64,000 bases of DNA from an uncultured Bacteroidales bacterium (GTDB lineage Bacteria; Bacteroidota; Bacteroidia; Bacteroidales; Paludibacteraceae). Location of the stretch: contig ONEZ01000006.1 of assembly GCA_900316995.1 (NCBI GenBank), positions 62,001-126,000 of the forward strand, read 5' to 3'. The translations under genes were made by a program, and so were the position numbers. Of this stretch, positions 50,032 through 58,592 are shown piece after piece. How positions within the stretch are numbered: position 1 is the first letter of the stretch; the number at the start of each line of letters is the position of its first letter. The notes under the pieces were generated by a model, which saw only the letters and a program-made list of their open reading frames with translations, was not told where the DNA came from and did no database searches.

Positions 50032-51252
50032 TTAACATTTGAGTAATTCTTCAAATGCCTTGACGGCAAAGACGTCAGTCATGCCGGCTATATAGTCTAT
50101 GACGGCTTGCTGATATGTCTCAAAGGTGCTGAGTGTGCCGTAAATCTTCTTGTTTTTGCAGTGGCTGAACGTCTGTCTCATGCTACTGCTTAGAATGTCT
50201 TGATTGCAGTATTTTGGCAGCCATTCTGCAAACTCTTTTATAAAGATTTTCCCGTCAAAGTGTATGTTGTTAATGTAGTTTATGGTGTCTGAGCCTTTAT
50301 ACAGGTTTATCAGCTTGTTGTAAATCTCTGTTATTATAAGATTTGCATACTTCTGGTACGGCATTAGGCGCTGGTTCTTGTATATGTTCTGGTAGTTGAA
50401 GTCTTTTATCCTGCATAGTAGTTTGAACATATCATTGCTGAACCTAAGTCCGCTCTCTGGGGTGCTGTTTGCGCAGAGGTCTGTTATCAGACGGTGGATT
50501 ATGGATGTGGTGTTAACCGCTTTGCCGTTCCCGATGGCCTCCGATATATCTTTCAGCTCCGCCTTCTGTTCCTCATCAAAGTAGTTAAGCATGGATGCGT
50601 CTTCAATATCTCTGCCAAGGTAGGCTATCTTATCTGACAGTTTAACCACGCACCCCTCCCATGTGGCTGCCTGAAACTCGCCCTTATAGGTGAAATCTTT
50701 CAGATCAATCAGCTCACTGCGTGGGCGCAGGCTCTCCTCGTCAAGCTCTCCACAGTGTGATATTATGCCGTCACGCACTGCATACGTGAGGTTCAGGTTC
50801 AGCAGATTACCCTCAAGGTCTGGCAGCAGCTCTATGTCATCTATGAAATGGAGCCCGTTCTGCTCATGCCAGAACTCACGGCCTGTCAGATTGCTTATCA
50901 CGGTCTCTCCGTGATGCCCGAATGGTGCGTGACCTATGTCATGGCCTATTGCTATGGCTTTTATCAGCTCCAGGTTAAGCCCTAACTTTTCTGCTATGGT
51001 GAATGCCACAGACTCCACGTGTGTTACGTGCTCTATTCTGGTGCATATATGGTCATTGCCTGCCGCATTAAAAAAGACTTGTGTCTTGTGTTTAAGACGG
51101 CGGAATCCGTATGAGTGCAGTATGCGGGTGTAGTCACGGTCAAATTCACTGCGCACATCGCCTGCGGTTTTGTACAAAGGTTGCTGACGCTCCTGCAGTT
51201 TGGCGGGAGAGGGGCTGTGTGAGCCGGTTATTGCGGAGTAATCTGAAAACAT
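50032..51252 (-). CDS. dgt: Deoxyguanosinetriphosphate triphosphohydrolase (dGTPase)
   Basis: A 406-residue HD-domain enzyme that hydrolyses dGTP to deoxyguanosine and triphosphate. The HD metal ligands are visible in RIEHVTHVESVAF and AIAIGHDIGHAPFGHHGE (His-Asp pair), with further conserved RSEFDRDYTRILHS near the N-terminus (the substrate-loop region). A dNTP-controlling role in replication fidelity or phage restriction is known for the family. It is transcribed alone, convergent with the type B surface gene. Confidence 0.92.
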   Translation of the reverse strand: MFSDYSAITGSHSPSPAKLQERQQPLYKTAGDVRSEFDRDYTRILHSYGFRRLKHKTQVFFNAAGNDHICTRIEHVTHVESVAFTIAEKLGLNLELIKAIAIGHDIGHAPFGHHGETVISNLTGREFWHEQNGLHFIDDIELLPDLEGNLLNLNLTYAVRDGIISHCGELDEESLRPRSELIDLKDFTYKGEFQAATWEGCVVKLSDKIAYLGRDIEDASMLNYFDEEQKAELKDISEAIGNGKAVNTTSIIHRLITDLCANSTPESGLRFSNDMFKLLCRIKDFNYQNIYKNQRLMPYQKYANLIITEIYNKLINLYKGSDTINYINNIHFDGKIFIKEFAEWLPKYCNQDILSSSMRQTFSHCKNKKIYGTLSTFETYQQAVIDYIAGMTDVFAVKAFEELLKC

Positions 51253-51302
51253 AGTGTCTCAGGATGACGTAATTCATTTTGCGAAATTAATAAAAAAATC
51301 AA

Positions 51303-51310
51303 TAACTTTG
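51303..51310 (+). promoter_or_regulatory. -7 box directly before the tRNA methylase start
   Basis: TAACTTTG ends only five bases before the ATG at 51316, predicting a leaderless or nearly leaderless transcript. Confidence 0.6.
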
Positions 51311-51315
51311 CATTT

Positions 51316-52119
51316 ATGTCAAACTCATATTTTAAATTTAAGCAGTTTACGGTGAACCAGGACAGGTGCGCCATGAAGGTGGGCACTGACGGTGTGGTGT
51401 TAGGGGTTACGGCGGAGTTTTCATGCTGTGCCGTGGCAACCGCAGTGCTTCCCGCTGAACCATTTGCTGAAGGTGCTGCTGGGGGTTCTGTGGAACCTTT
51501 GAGGCTTGTGGATGTGGGTGCCGGCACTGGTCTGGTGTCGCTGATGGTTAAGCAGCGTCATCCTTCTGCGGTAATTACGGCTGTGGAGATTGACCCCGAT
51601 GCAGCCTCTCAGGCGCAGGAGAACTTTGACGCATCGCCGTGGAAGATAGAGGCTGTATGCTCCAGCTGGCAGAACTTTGCCAGTAGGGCGGAGGCGGAAG
51701 GCAAGAAGTTTGACGGCATATTCTGCAATCCGCCGTACTTCACTGCATCTCTGAAGGCGCCGTCTGAAAAACGCACTCAGGCGCGCCACAATGATTCTTT
51801 GCCGTTTGCTGAACTAATTCAGGGTGTGGCTGCCGTTCTGGCTGAGAACGGGCTGTTTTACGTGATTCTGCCTGCTCAGGATGAAGATGGATTTGATAGT
51901 CTGGCTAAGGCGGAGGGGTTGGTATTAAGTGCCGTAACATACGTGCATCCTGTGGTGGGTGCAGGGCCTAAGCGTGTGGTTATGTGCTATAAAAAGACCC
52001 CTGCCGTTTGTGTGGAGGGGTCCGTCGTAAAAAAAAATTTATACCTTGAAAGTAACACACGTGGTGTGTATTCTGATGAGTTTAGAACCTTGATACAGCC
52101 TTTTTATCTAAAGTTTTAG
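51316..52119 (+). CDS. trmN6: tRNA1(Val) (adenine37-N6)-methyltransferase-like protein
   Basis: A 267-residue SAM-dependent methylase of the TrmN6/YfiC type. The N-terminus FKFKQFTVNQDRCAMKVGTDGVVLG is conserved in the family, motif I is LVDVGAGTGLVSLMV and motif IV is FDGIFCNPPYFTASL. Between the LG and motif I it has an unusual insertion of about 20-25 residues rich in Ala and Pro (residues 36-57) that I do not associate with the family. Its 3' end overlaps the convergent glycosyltransferase gene by 38 bases. Confidence 0.88.
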   Translation: MSNSYFKFKQFTVNQDRCAMKVGTDGVVLGVTAEFSCCAVATAVLPAEPFAEGAAGGSVEPLRLVDVGAGTGLVSLMVKQRHPSAVITAVEIDPDAASQAQENFDASPWKIEAVCSSWQNFASRAEAEGKKFDGIFCNPPYFTASLKAPSEKRTQARHNDSLPFAELIQGVAAVLAENGLFYVILPAQDEDGFDSLAKAEGLVLSAVTYVHPVVGAGPKRVVMCYKKTPAVCVEGSVVKKNLYLESNTRGVYSDEFRTLIQPFYLKF

Positions 52120-53278
52120 ATGCATACCAGCCGTTCACGGTGCAGCGCTCTATGGTGTCAAGCATCATCTTCTCCATGCGCTCCATGCAGGTGTCATGGT
52201 CAAATGCCAGACGTTTCTGCAGGTATTTTTCGCTCAATTCTTTAATCTCTTCAGGATGCTCTATGAAGTGGTCTATCTTGCGTGCAAGGTCTTTGCTGTC
52301 ATTAACCTTAAAGAGGCTGCGCTCATCCACAGCAAACGCTTTGGTTGCACATCGGGGTGAATTGGCTATGATAGGCACCTTGCCACAGGCTATTGCCTCT
52401 ATACATGATATGGCCTCCGCTTCTATCTCAGCAGGGTGGCAGTAGAGGTCCATCATGTTTATGAGTTTTAGAAGGTCCTGACGGCTGTAGAAGTTTATGT
52501 TAAGCTCATTTGCAAGTCTGCCCTTGGCGTACTTTATAATCTTCTCTTTCAGTGGGCCGTCACCGGCAAAGAAGAGCTGTATGCGCTCATTGTATTTTGA
52601 TTTCTGCACGGCTTTGATAAGTACTTTGTGAGATTTTTCTGCTGAGATTCTACCTGTAAAGAGTATGCAGAACTTATCTTTGTACTGCTCTGGCTTGGGG
52701 CTTGGCATTGGCTTGAACTCATTGCTCACTCCGTTTGATATAACGTACGCTGATGTATTGTGGTGTATGGCTTTTTCAAATAGCCCGCGTACAAACGATG
52801 TGGGGTAGTGTATGGCGTCACACCAGCGGAACAGATTGTGGTCATACCACTTGTATATGCGGCGGTTAAAGTAGTTCCAGTTTATAAGTCCAAGCTGGCA
52901 TGAGAGGTTCTCTGCCTGGGCGTGGAATCCGGCTGTAAGGGGGATTCCCATAAAGTGTGCCATCTTGGCTGTCTTGCTTGAGATGAAGAGTGGCAGCATA
53001 ACGTGAACAAGGTCTGCGCCGTTCATGGCCTCACGCATTACGTTTTCATCAAAAGAGGGCAGCACCACCTTGTTGGCTTTAAACATGTAGTCAAAAAGCG
53101 CTCCCATACTTGCCTTTGGTAGAATGTAGTATCCTTCCCATCCGCGTTTGTCTTCATCAGGGCAGACTACACGTACCTCATGCCCTTTCTTTTTCAGGTA
53201 ACTAATCAAATTCATTGCGGCTATTGATGTTCCGTTATTTGGAGCTCCAAGCACCTCACACACAATAGTAATAATCAT
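52082..53278 (-). CDS. GT4-family glycosyltransferase
   Basis: A 398-residue GT-B glycosyltransferase. The N-terminal domain has a Gly-x-x-x-S/T-rich opening (GAPNNGTSIAAMNLISYLKKKGH), and the C-terminal domain carries ILFTGRISAEKSHKVLIKAV and the EAEAISCIEAIACGKVPI E-x7-E motif, which binds the nucleotide sugar. The pattern (with HYPTSFVRGLFEK) resembles diglucosyl-diacylglycerol and related lipid glycosyltransferases, but the acceptor cannot be deduced. It stands alone, with a TATATTTG box on the minus strand at 53345-53352. Confidence 0.85.
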   Translation of the reverse strand: MIITIVCEVLGAPNNGTSIAAMNLISYLKKKGHEVRVVCPDEDKRGWEGYYILPKASMGALFDYMFKANKVVLPSFDENVMREAMNGADLVHVMLPLFISSKTAKMAHFMGIPLTAGFHAQAENLSCQLGLINWNYFNRRIYKWYDHNLFRWCDAIHYPTSFVRGLFEKAIHHNTSAYVISNGVSNEFKPMPSPKPEQYKDKFCILFTGRISAEKSHKVLIKAVQKSKYNERIQLFFAGDGPLKEKIIKYAKGRLANELNINFYSRQDLLKLINMMDLYCHPAEIEAEAISCIEAIACGKVPIIANSPRCATKAFAVDERSLFKVNDSKDLARKIDHFIEHPEEIKELSEKYLQKRLAFDHDTCMERMEKMMLDTIERCTVNGWYASKTLDKKAVSRF

Positions 53279-53496
53279 ATCAATTTTATTGTAAGTTTGT
53301 ATTTAGTTTTTCTGTATTTTACCGCTGGATACAGCATTGACTTGCAAATATAATGTGATTAAATGTTAAAATACACAGGTCTTGTGTTAAATTTGTTATG
53401 AATGTGAATTTTTTTAACCTTTTTTTTGCATCGGTGTGTCATAAATGTTACAAGAAAATAAAATGGAAGTAAGGTGTGTTCTTCAAACAAATTTAA

Positions 53497-53504
53497 TAAA
53501 TTTG
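53497..53504 (+). promoter_or_regulatory. -7 box for the flavodiiron gene
   Basis: TAAATTTG, 28 bases before the ATG at 53533. Confidence 0.6.
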
Positions 53505-53532
53505 CGTCCTGAATTTTTAATAAACAGGAACT

Positions 53533-54714
53533 ATGATAAAGAATATAACAGACAGTGTAAAGTACATTGGAACAGATGATTTGAATCTTGATTTGTTTGA
53601 GAGCCAGTATGTGGTGCCAGAGGGTATGGCTTATAATTCATACCTGATTGTAGATGAGAAGGTTGCCATAATGGATACTACTGACGATGCCACTGCTTCT
53701 GCTTGGAAGGAGAATCTTGCAGAGGCTCTTGGCGGGCGCACTCCTGACTACCTGGTGTCTCTACATGTGGAGCCTGACCACGCATCGCTGATAGCATGGG
53801 CTCTTGAAACCTACCCGCAGCTTAAGTTGGTGGCAAGCGCAAAAGCAATATCCATGATACCGCAGTTCTTTGAGGGTCTTGACCTTACGGGCAGAACATT
53901 AGCAGTAAAAGAGGGTGATGAGCTTACACTTGGCAGCCGTTCACTAAAGTTTTTTGCTGCTGCCATGATTCACTGGCCAGAGGTGATGGTGGCGTTTGAC
54001 ACTAAGGAGGGGCTCCTTTTCTCTGCCGATGCCTTTGGTAAGTTTGGTGCGCTGAGTAAGTGTGGCTTTACGAGCCGTGATGATGATGACTGGGCTTGTG
54101 AGGCTCGCCGTTATTACTTTAACATCTGTGGAAAGTATGGTGTGCAGGTGCAGAATCTGCTTAAAAAGCTCTCATCGTTGGATGTTAAGACTGTCTGCCC
54201 GCTACACGGTCCTGTACTTGTGTCTGATTTGAAATACTATTTTGACCTCTATAACACTTGGAGCAGCTACGGTGTGGAGACTGACGGCGTGTTCATTGCT
54301 TACGCTTCAATACATGGCGGCACTGCCAAGGCTGCTGAGCAGCTGGCTGATATTCTGAAGGCTAAAGGTTGCCCTAAGGTGGTTTGCACTGACCTGTGCC
54401 GCTCAGACTTGGCTGAGAATATTGAGGATGCGTTCCGCTATGGAAAGATGGTGGTGGCTGCATCGTCGTATGATGCTACGCTGTTTCCGCCGATGCATGA
54501 CTTCCTATGGCATCTCCAGATAAAGGGTTACCAAAAGCGTACTGTGGCTGTGATTGAGAACGGCTCATGGGCCCCGTCGGCAGGACGTGTGATGCGTGAG
54601 ATGCTTTCAGCTATGAAAGATGTAACCGTCATAGACCAGACGCTGACCATCAAGAGCACTCCTAAACCTGCCGATACCGCCGCCTTAGAGGCTATTGCGG
54701 AGGCATTACTCTAA
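53533..54714 (+). CDS. fprA: Flavodiiron protein (FprA-type A flavoprotein)
   Basis: A 393-residue diiron/FMN protein that reduces O2 to water or NO to N2O in anaerobes. The metallo-beta-lactamase-like half holds the diiron ligands: SLHVEPDHASL (His-x-Glu-x-Asp-His), MIHWPEVMVAF, SADAFGKFGAL and CPLHGPV. The second half is a flavodoxin domain (FIAYASIHGGTAKAAEQLADIL; VVAASSYDATLFPPMHDFL). No fused rubredoxin is present. Protection from oxygen in an anaerobe is the likely role. Its end overlaps the convergent G3E GTPase gene by nine bases. Confidence 0.94.
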   Translation: MIKNITDSVKYIGTDDLNLDLFESQYVVPEGMAYNSYLIVDEKVAIMDTTDDATASAWKENLAEALGGRTPDYLVSLHVEPDHASLIAWALETYPQLKLVASAKAISMIPQFFEGLDLTGRTLAVKEGDELTLGSRSLKFFAAAMIHWPEVMVAFDTKEGLLFSADAFGKFGALSKCGFTSRDDDDWACEARRYYFNICGKYGVQVQNLLKKLSSLDVKTVCPLHGPVLVSDLKYYFDLYNTWSSYGVETDGVFIAYASIHGGTAKAAEQLADILKAKGCPKVVCTDLCRSDLAENIEDAFRYGKMVVAASSYDATLFPPMHDFLWHLQIKGYQKRTVAVIENGSWAPSAGRVMREMLSAMKDVTVIDQTLTIKSTPKPADTAALEAIAEALL

Positions 54715-55956
54715 ACATCCGTCAAGAAGAGTCTTGATCTCCTCTTTGTTGAGGTGCTGGCCTATGAACACCAGTTTCTGCATACGGTCCCCATACACTG
54801 GGTCCCAGTCATGGCGGAGTGTTGCGTCAGATGCTAACATCTGCTGTAGTTCATGCTCTGGCATGGTAGCGTACCACTGGCCTGCGTTTTTCAGTGAGAC
54901 TTGTTTGCCTGCTTGCTCAAACAGGTAGCATACGTCCCTCTCATTGCTAAAGTAACATAGTCCCTTGGCTCTTATTACTGATTTGGGCCAGCATTTGGCT
55001 ACAAAGTGGTCAAACAGGCCAAGGTTGAACGGCTTGCGTGCGTAATATACGTATGTGCCTATGCCATACTCTTCTGCTTCACCTTCATCATGATGATGGT
55101 GGTGATGCTCATGGTCATGGTGATGATGGTGCTCTCCATGCTCATGCTCGTGTTCATGTTCATGCTCATGCTCCTCATGATGGTGCTCGTGTTCGTCATC
55201 ATCGTCGTCGTCATCATCGTGGTGTGGAGCCTCAACTTCTTTAACCCATGTGGCAGAGCCTGCGACCTGGTCAAAATCAAAGAGTCCGGTCTCAAGAATT
55301 TCATCAAAGGGCACATCGCCGTAGTTGCAGTCAATTATCTTAGCTTCTGGTTGAAGTGCTTTTATGACGCTGTGAACACGTCCAAGCTCATCTTTGCTAA
55401 CATCGGCAGCCTTGTTTACAAGCACTATATTACAGAACTCTATCTGCTGTATAAGCAGGTTCTCAATATCGTCTTCATCAAGGTTAGGGTGGAGCAGGGA
55501 GTTGCCGCCCTCAAACTCATCCTTCATACGCAGAGCGTCAACCATGGTTACTATGCAGTCAATGTAAGGTATGCCGCATTTTATGTAATCTTCATTCATC
55601 TCTGGAATGGTGCAGATGGTTTGCGCTATGGGGGCAGGCTCGCAAATGCCGCTTGCCTCTATCACTATATAATCAAAACGTCTAAGTTCCAGGATGCTTG
55701 TGATTTGCTGCACCAAATCCATTTTAAGGGTGCAGCAGATGCAACCGTTCTGCAGAGCCACCAAACTGTCATCTTTCTGGTCCACCACGCCGCCTTTCTG
55801 TATAAGGTCAGCATCTATGTTAACCTCGCCTATGTCATTGACAATCACTGCAAAGCGTATGCCTTTGTTGTTTGAAAGTATGCGGTTTAGAAGAGTGGTT
55901 TTGCCGCTGCCAAGGTAACCTGTAAGCAGCAGCACTGGAATTCTTGGAATGTTCAT
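54706..55956 (-). CDS. G3E GTPase of the CobW/ZNG family with a long His/Asp-rich loop
   Basis: A 416-residue metal-chaperone-type GTPase. Walker A is VLLLTGYLGSGKTTLLNRIL, the metal-binding CxCC is GCICCTLK, and the NKAAD guanine motif and a CobW C-terminal domain (residues about 290-400) are present. Between them is an insertion of about 60 residues (about 235-295) of Asp, Glu and His in runs, expected to bind zinc, nickel or cobalt. The family delivers metal to enzymes, often under metal limitation. Its first 122 bases overlap the sigma-factor gene upstream in another frame. Confidence 0.92.
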   Translation of the reverse strand: MNIPRIPVLLLTGYLGSGKTTLLNRILSNNKGIRFAVIVNDIGEVNIDADLIQKGGVVDQKDDSLVALQNGCICCTLKMDLVQQITSILELRRFDYIVIEASGICEPAPIAQTICTIPEMNEDYIKCGIPYIDCIVTMVDALRMKDEFEGGNSLLHPNLDEDDIENLLIQQIEFCNIVLVNKAADVSKDELGRVHSVIKALQPEAKIIDCNYGDVPFDEILETGLFDFDQVAGSATWVKEVEAPHHDDDDDDDDEHEHHHEEHEHEHEHEHEHGEHHHHHDHEHHHHHHDEGEAEEYGIGTYVYYARKPFNLGLFDHFVAKCWPKSVIRAKGLCYFSNERDVCYLFEQAGKQVSLKNAGQWYATMPEHELQQMLASDATLRHDWDPVYGDRMQKLVFIGQHLNKEEIKTLLDGCLE

Positions 55957-56905
55957 AATATGTAGTTTTTAATTGTTCTGATTCCCCATTAAGGAGGCCG
56001 TTGAGCCTTTCAAGAAATATTTTAGGTGTAATTCTTGCTGGTATGTATTGAGAGGCTGGCTCGTGCGCCATATAACCTGTTAAGTTATAGTATCTATCAC
56101 GTAAGGCCTTAATTTCATCCTTGTATTCAAGATGCTCGATGCTGTAATTGTAGTAGATGATAAGGATTTGGTAAAGGTTTGTGAAGTCATCATATATATG
56201 CTGTGCCATTTGCCGATGCTGATCGTCAAGATTTAACATCTCTCCTTGAAGCAAACAAGCGCGATGCTTTATCAAACTGTCTTTTATGCGGTGAACGGTT
56301 ACGCGATATGACTGATAATTCATGCCAATTGCTATAGCCGTATCTTTATCAGACATGGCTTTTTGGCGGTTTAGTAGAGATAATAAAATGCGGAGAAATA
56401 TGAATCTTCCTCTTGGTGATAAAACTTGATGAGTATATGAAATTAGTTGAGATGCAATGTAAAGGTTAGTCTCGTTAGTTAGAGGTGATGCGTCAATTTT
56501 ATATACGTCAAGTTTTTGTGCACAATTGTCTTGTTCAATCCTGCCTTCTGTTTGAATTTTGTTGCTAAGATAATTTCTGAATGTATTTTTTATCCATGCC
56601 TCAAATGACTCTTTCTTTTTTATGTTGCGTAAAGATTGATACGGAAGCGTGTTGTTTTTGTCATTACCATCTCTCAGGTATATAAAGAAATCTCCTGTAA
56701 TGTCATCAAAATCATCTGTCAGTTGATTTTCGTAAACATCATACCGCATTCGCAGCTTGTGGTTGATTCGCTTTTGCAACAAATAGTACATGGCTATATC
56801 AGACAATTCAGTGTTACTTAAAATTATATCAAGAAAGTCTGGTGTAGGAATGCCTGAGAGTTGTTCTTCAGCTGTTATCTTGAGTATGTCATTTCCTTGT
56901 GTCAT
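55835..56905 (-). CDS. Sigma-70-like RNA polymerase sigma factor
   Basis: A 356-residue protein. An N-terminal helical region precedes a region 2-like segment (DDFDDITGDFFIYLRDGN, SFEAWIKNTFRNYLSNKI) and a region 4-like helix-turn-helix (LLNRQKAMSDKDTAIAIGMNYQSYRVTVHRIKDSLI). The second half (residues 230-356) is not typical. The reading frame runs 122 bases into the G3E GTPase gene, so the last 40 residues are encoded in overlap and may be an extension after loss of an original stop. It stands beside a gene cassette with duplicated upstream elements, possible targets. Confidence 0.7.
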   Translation of the reverse strand: MTQGNDILKITAEEQLSGIPTPDFLDIILSNTELSDIAMYYLLQKRINHKLRMRYDVYENQLTDDFDDITGDFFIYLRDGNDKNNTLPYQSLRNIKKKESFEAWIKNTFRNYLSNKIQTEGRIEQDNCAQKLDVYKIDASPLTNETNLYIASQLISYTHQVLSPRGRFIFLRILLSLLNRQKAMSDKDTAIAIGMNYQSYRVTVHRIKDSLIKHRACLLQGEMLNLDDQHRQMAQHIYDDFTNLYQILIIYYNYSIEHLEYKDEIKALRDRYYNLTGYMAHEPASQYIPARITPKIFLERLNGLLNGESEQLKTTYYEHSKNSSAAAYRLPWQRQNHSSKPHTFKQQRHTLCSDCQ

Positions 56906-56927
56906 TTGACTTGAGCAGTAGCGGGTG

Positions 56928-56935
56928 CAAATTTA
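56928..56935 (-). promoter_or_regulatory. -7 box for the sigma-factor gene
   Basis: TAAATTTG on the minus strand, 22 bases before the ATG. Confidence 0.5.
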
Positions 56936-56968
56936 CAAAATATCTGCTTGTATGCATCTGATCTTCTC

Positions 56969-57055
56969 CGTAAAAAAAAGTTGTTGATTCGTGTAACATA
57001 ATGTTATGTTTCTATACTAATAAGTAGGAAGTGTCACTAAAATGTTACATCAAAA
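56969..57055. repeat. Inverted element, left copy
   Basis: Begins CGTAAAAAAAAG and contains TGTAACAT, TACTAATAAGTAGGAAG and AAAATGTTACA, so each copy is itself bounded by an inverted TGTAACAT/ATGTTACA. It lies 40 bases upstream of the AlbA_2 gene. The same sequence, inverted, is at 59602-59688. Confidence 0.8.
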
Positions 57056-57094
57056 GACAAAGAAAATTGAAGACACAATAAAGTTTAATGAATT

Positions 57095-58546
57095 ATGACA
57101 ATAGAAGATATTCTGGCTTGTAAGGAGAGTCAGACATTTGATTGCAAGAGCATTCAGATTGACCCTAAAGCATTGGCAATACCCGTTGTGGCTATGGCTA
57201 ATGCAGATGGAGGAGTGCTTGCCATTGGTATTTCTGACAAAACGAGAAGAATTGAAGGCATTGATGGGAATGAGGAACTACTGAATGAGCTGCTGCGTGT
57301 GCCATTTGATTTTTGCAATCCGTCAGTAAAAGTTACGTATGAATATTTGCAATGCACGGATTATAATGGTCAAGAAAACCATATCCTACTTATGCGCATT
57401 CCTGCAAGTATCCAGCTTCACACCAATCAAGCTGACGAATGTTTCATGCGTGTAGGAGACAAAAGCAAGAAGTTGAATTTTGAAGAACGTATGCAGCTCC
57501 TTTATGACAAGGGCGAACGCTACTATGAGGATAAGGATGTTTATGGAGCTACTGTCAACGATATTGACATGAATCTTGTCAATGATTACATCAGTGTTAT
57601 TGGCTATGGGAAGTCTGCCATAGATTATCTACGTGAAAACAATGACTTTGTAACTGAGGTTGATGGGCGGCAGAAGATAAGTACAGCCTGCATCCTTCTA
57701 TTTGGCAAGAATCCGCAGCGTTACTTTCCACGTGCAAGGACTCGTTTTATCCGTTACGAAGGGAAAGTGGAAAAAGTTGGCAGGGATATGAATGTAATCA
57801 AAGATGTTACATTTGAAGGAGCTATCCTACAACAGGTTAGAAGCACTATTGACTATCTGGAAACACAGGTGAGTGAACACTCATTCCTTGGTGAATATGG
57901 GCAATTTGTAACTCGTCGCAACTACTCAAAGTATGCCATACAAGAGATGGTAGTCAATAGTTGCTGCCATAGAGCCTATAATATCAAGGGCACTGAAATA
58001 CAGATAAAAATGTTCGATGACCGCATTGTCTTTGAGACTCCAGGAGACTTACCTGGACAGGTGCGGCCTGATAATATTCGCCATACCCACTTCTCCCGTA
58101 ATCCCAAAATAGCCCAATACCTCAAGGCATACAAGTATGTTAAAGAGTTTGGCGAAGGTATTGACCGTATTTGTAGTGAGCTGGAAACAAAAGGCTGCAC
58201 CATTCCATCGTTTCATGTCGATGCATTCATTCTAAAAGCAACGTTGACGGCAGAATGGACCACCGAGATGGAGTTTGACCGTCCAAGTACCAGACTGAAT
58301 GATGACACGGTAAAAGTCCAAATAAATAGTGCCAAACTAACTGATAGACAGTGTAAAATATTTGAAACGATAAAATATGGCACGGTAAATGGCACGGTAA
58401 ATGGCACGGTAAATGCGCAAAATCTATCCATCGCTTTAGGCATAAGCCTTAGAACTACAAAACGTGACCTTTATATCTTGCGTGACATGAAACTTATCCG
58501 CTATGTTGGAAGTGACAAGACTGGACATTGGGAAGTAATTAGTTAG
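57095..58546 (+). CDS. AlbA_2 / ATP-binding transcriptional regulator-like protein
   Basis: A 483-residue protein of the Schlafen AlbA_2 type found widely in bacteria. Residues 1-125 are the AlbA_2 domain (ESQTFDCKS, VVAMANADGGVLAIGISD, ILLMRIPAS). Residues 180-400 are the HATPase_c_4-like domain (EMVVNSCCHRAY, GEGIDRICSELE). The C-terminus is a winged helix-turn-helix (LSIALGISLRTTKRDLYILRD). Between these is a tandem GTVN-GTVN-GTVN linker. Such proteins are regulators or defence-associated factors; here it shares an inverted upstream element with the genes at the other end of the cassette. Confidence 0.87.
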   Translation: MTIEDILACKESQTFDCKSIQIDPKALAIPVVAMANADGGVLAIGISDKTRRIEGIDGNEELLNELLRVPFDFCNPSVKVTYEYLQCTDYNGQENHILLMRIPASIQLHTNQADECFMRVGDKSKKLNFEERMQLLYDKGERYYEDKDVYGATVNDIDMNLVNDYISVIGYGKSAIDYLRENNDFVTEVDGRQKISTACILLFGKNPQRYFPRARTRFIRYEGKVEKVGRDMNVIKDVTFEGAILQQVRSTIDYLETQVSEHSFLGEYGQFVTRRNYSKYAIQEMVVNSCCHRAYNIKGTEIQIKMFDDRIVFETPGDLPGQVRPDNIRHTHFSRNPKIAQYLKAYKYVKEFGEGIDRICSELETKGCTIPSFHVDAFILKATLTAEWTTEMEFDRPSTRLNDDTVKVQINSAKLTDRQCKIFETIKYGTVNGTVNGTVNAQNLSIALGISLRTTKRDLYILRDMKLIRYVGSDKTGHWEVIS

Positions 58547-58592
58547 TTGGGGATAGGTTTGATTTGTGCAATTGTTGTTAGCATGAAATATA

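Noticed and set aside
55006..55875. A 289-codon plus-strand frame with Met/Val runs resembling a membrane protein
   Set aside because: It is antisense to the G3E GTPase; the runs are the complement of the His/Asp codons, and the GTPase has complete motifs.
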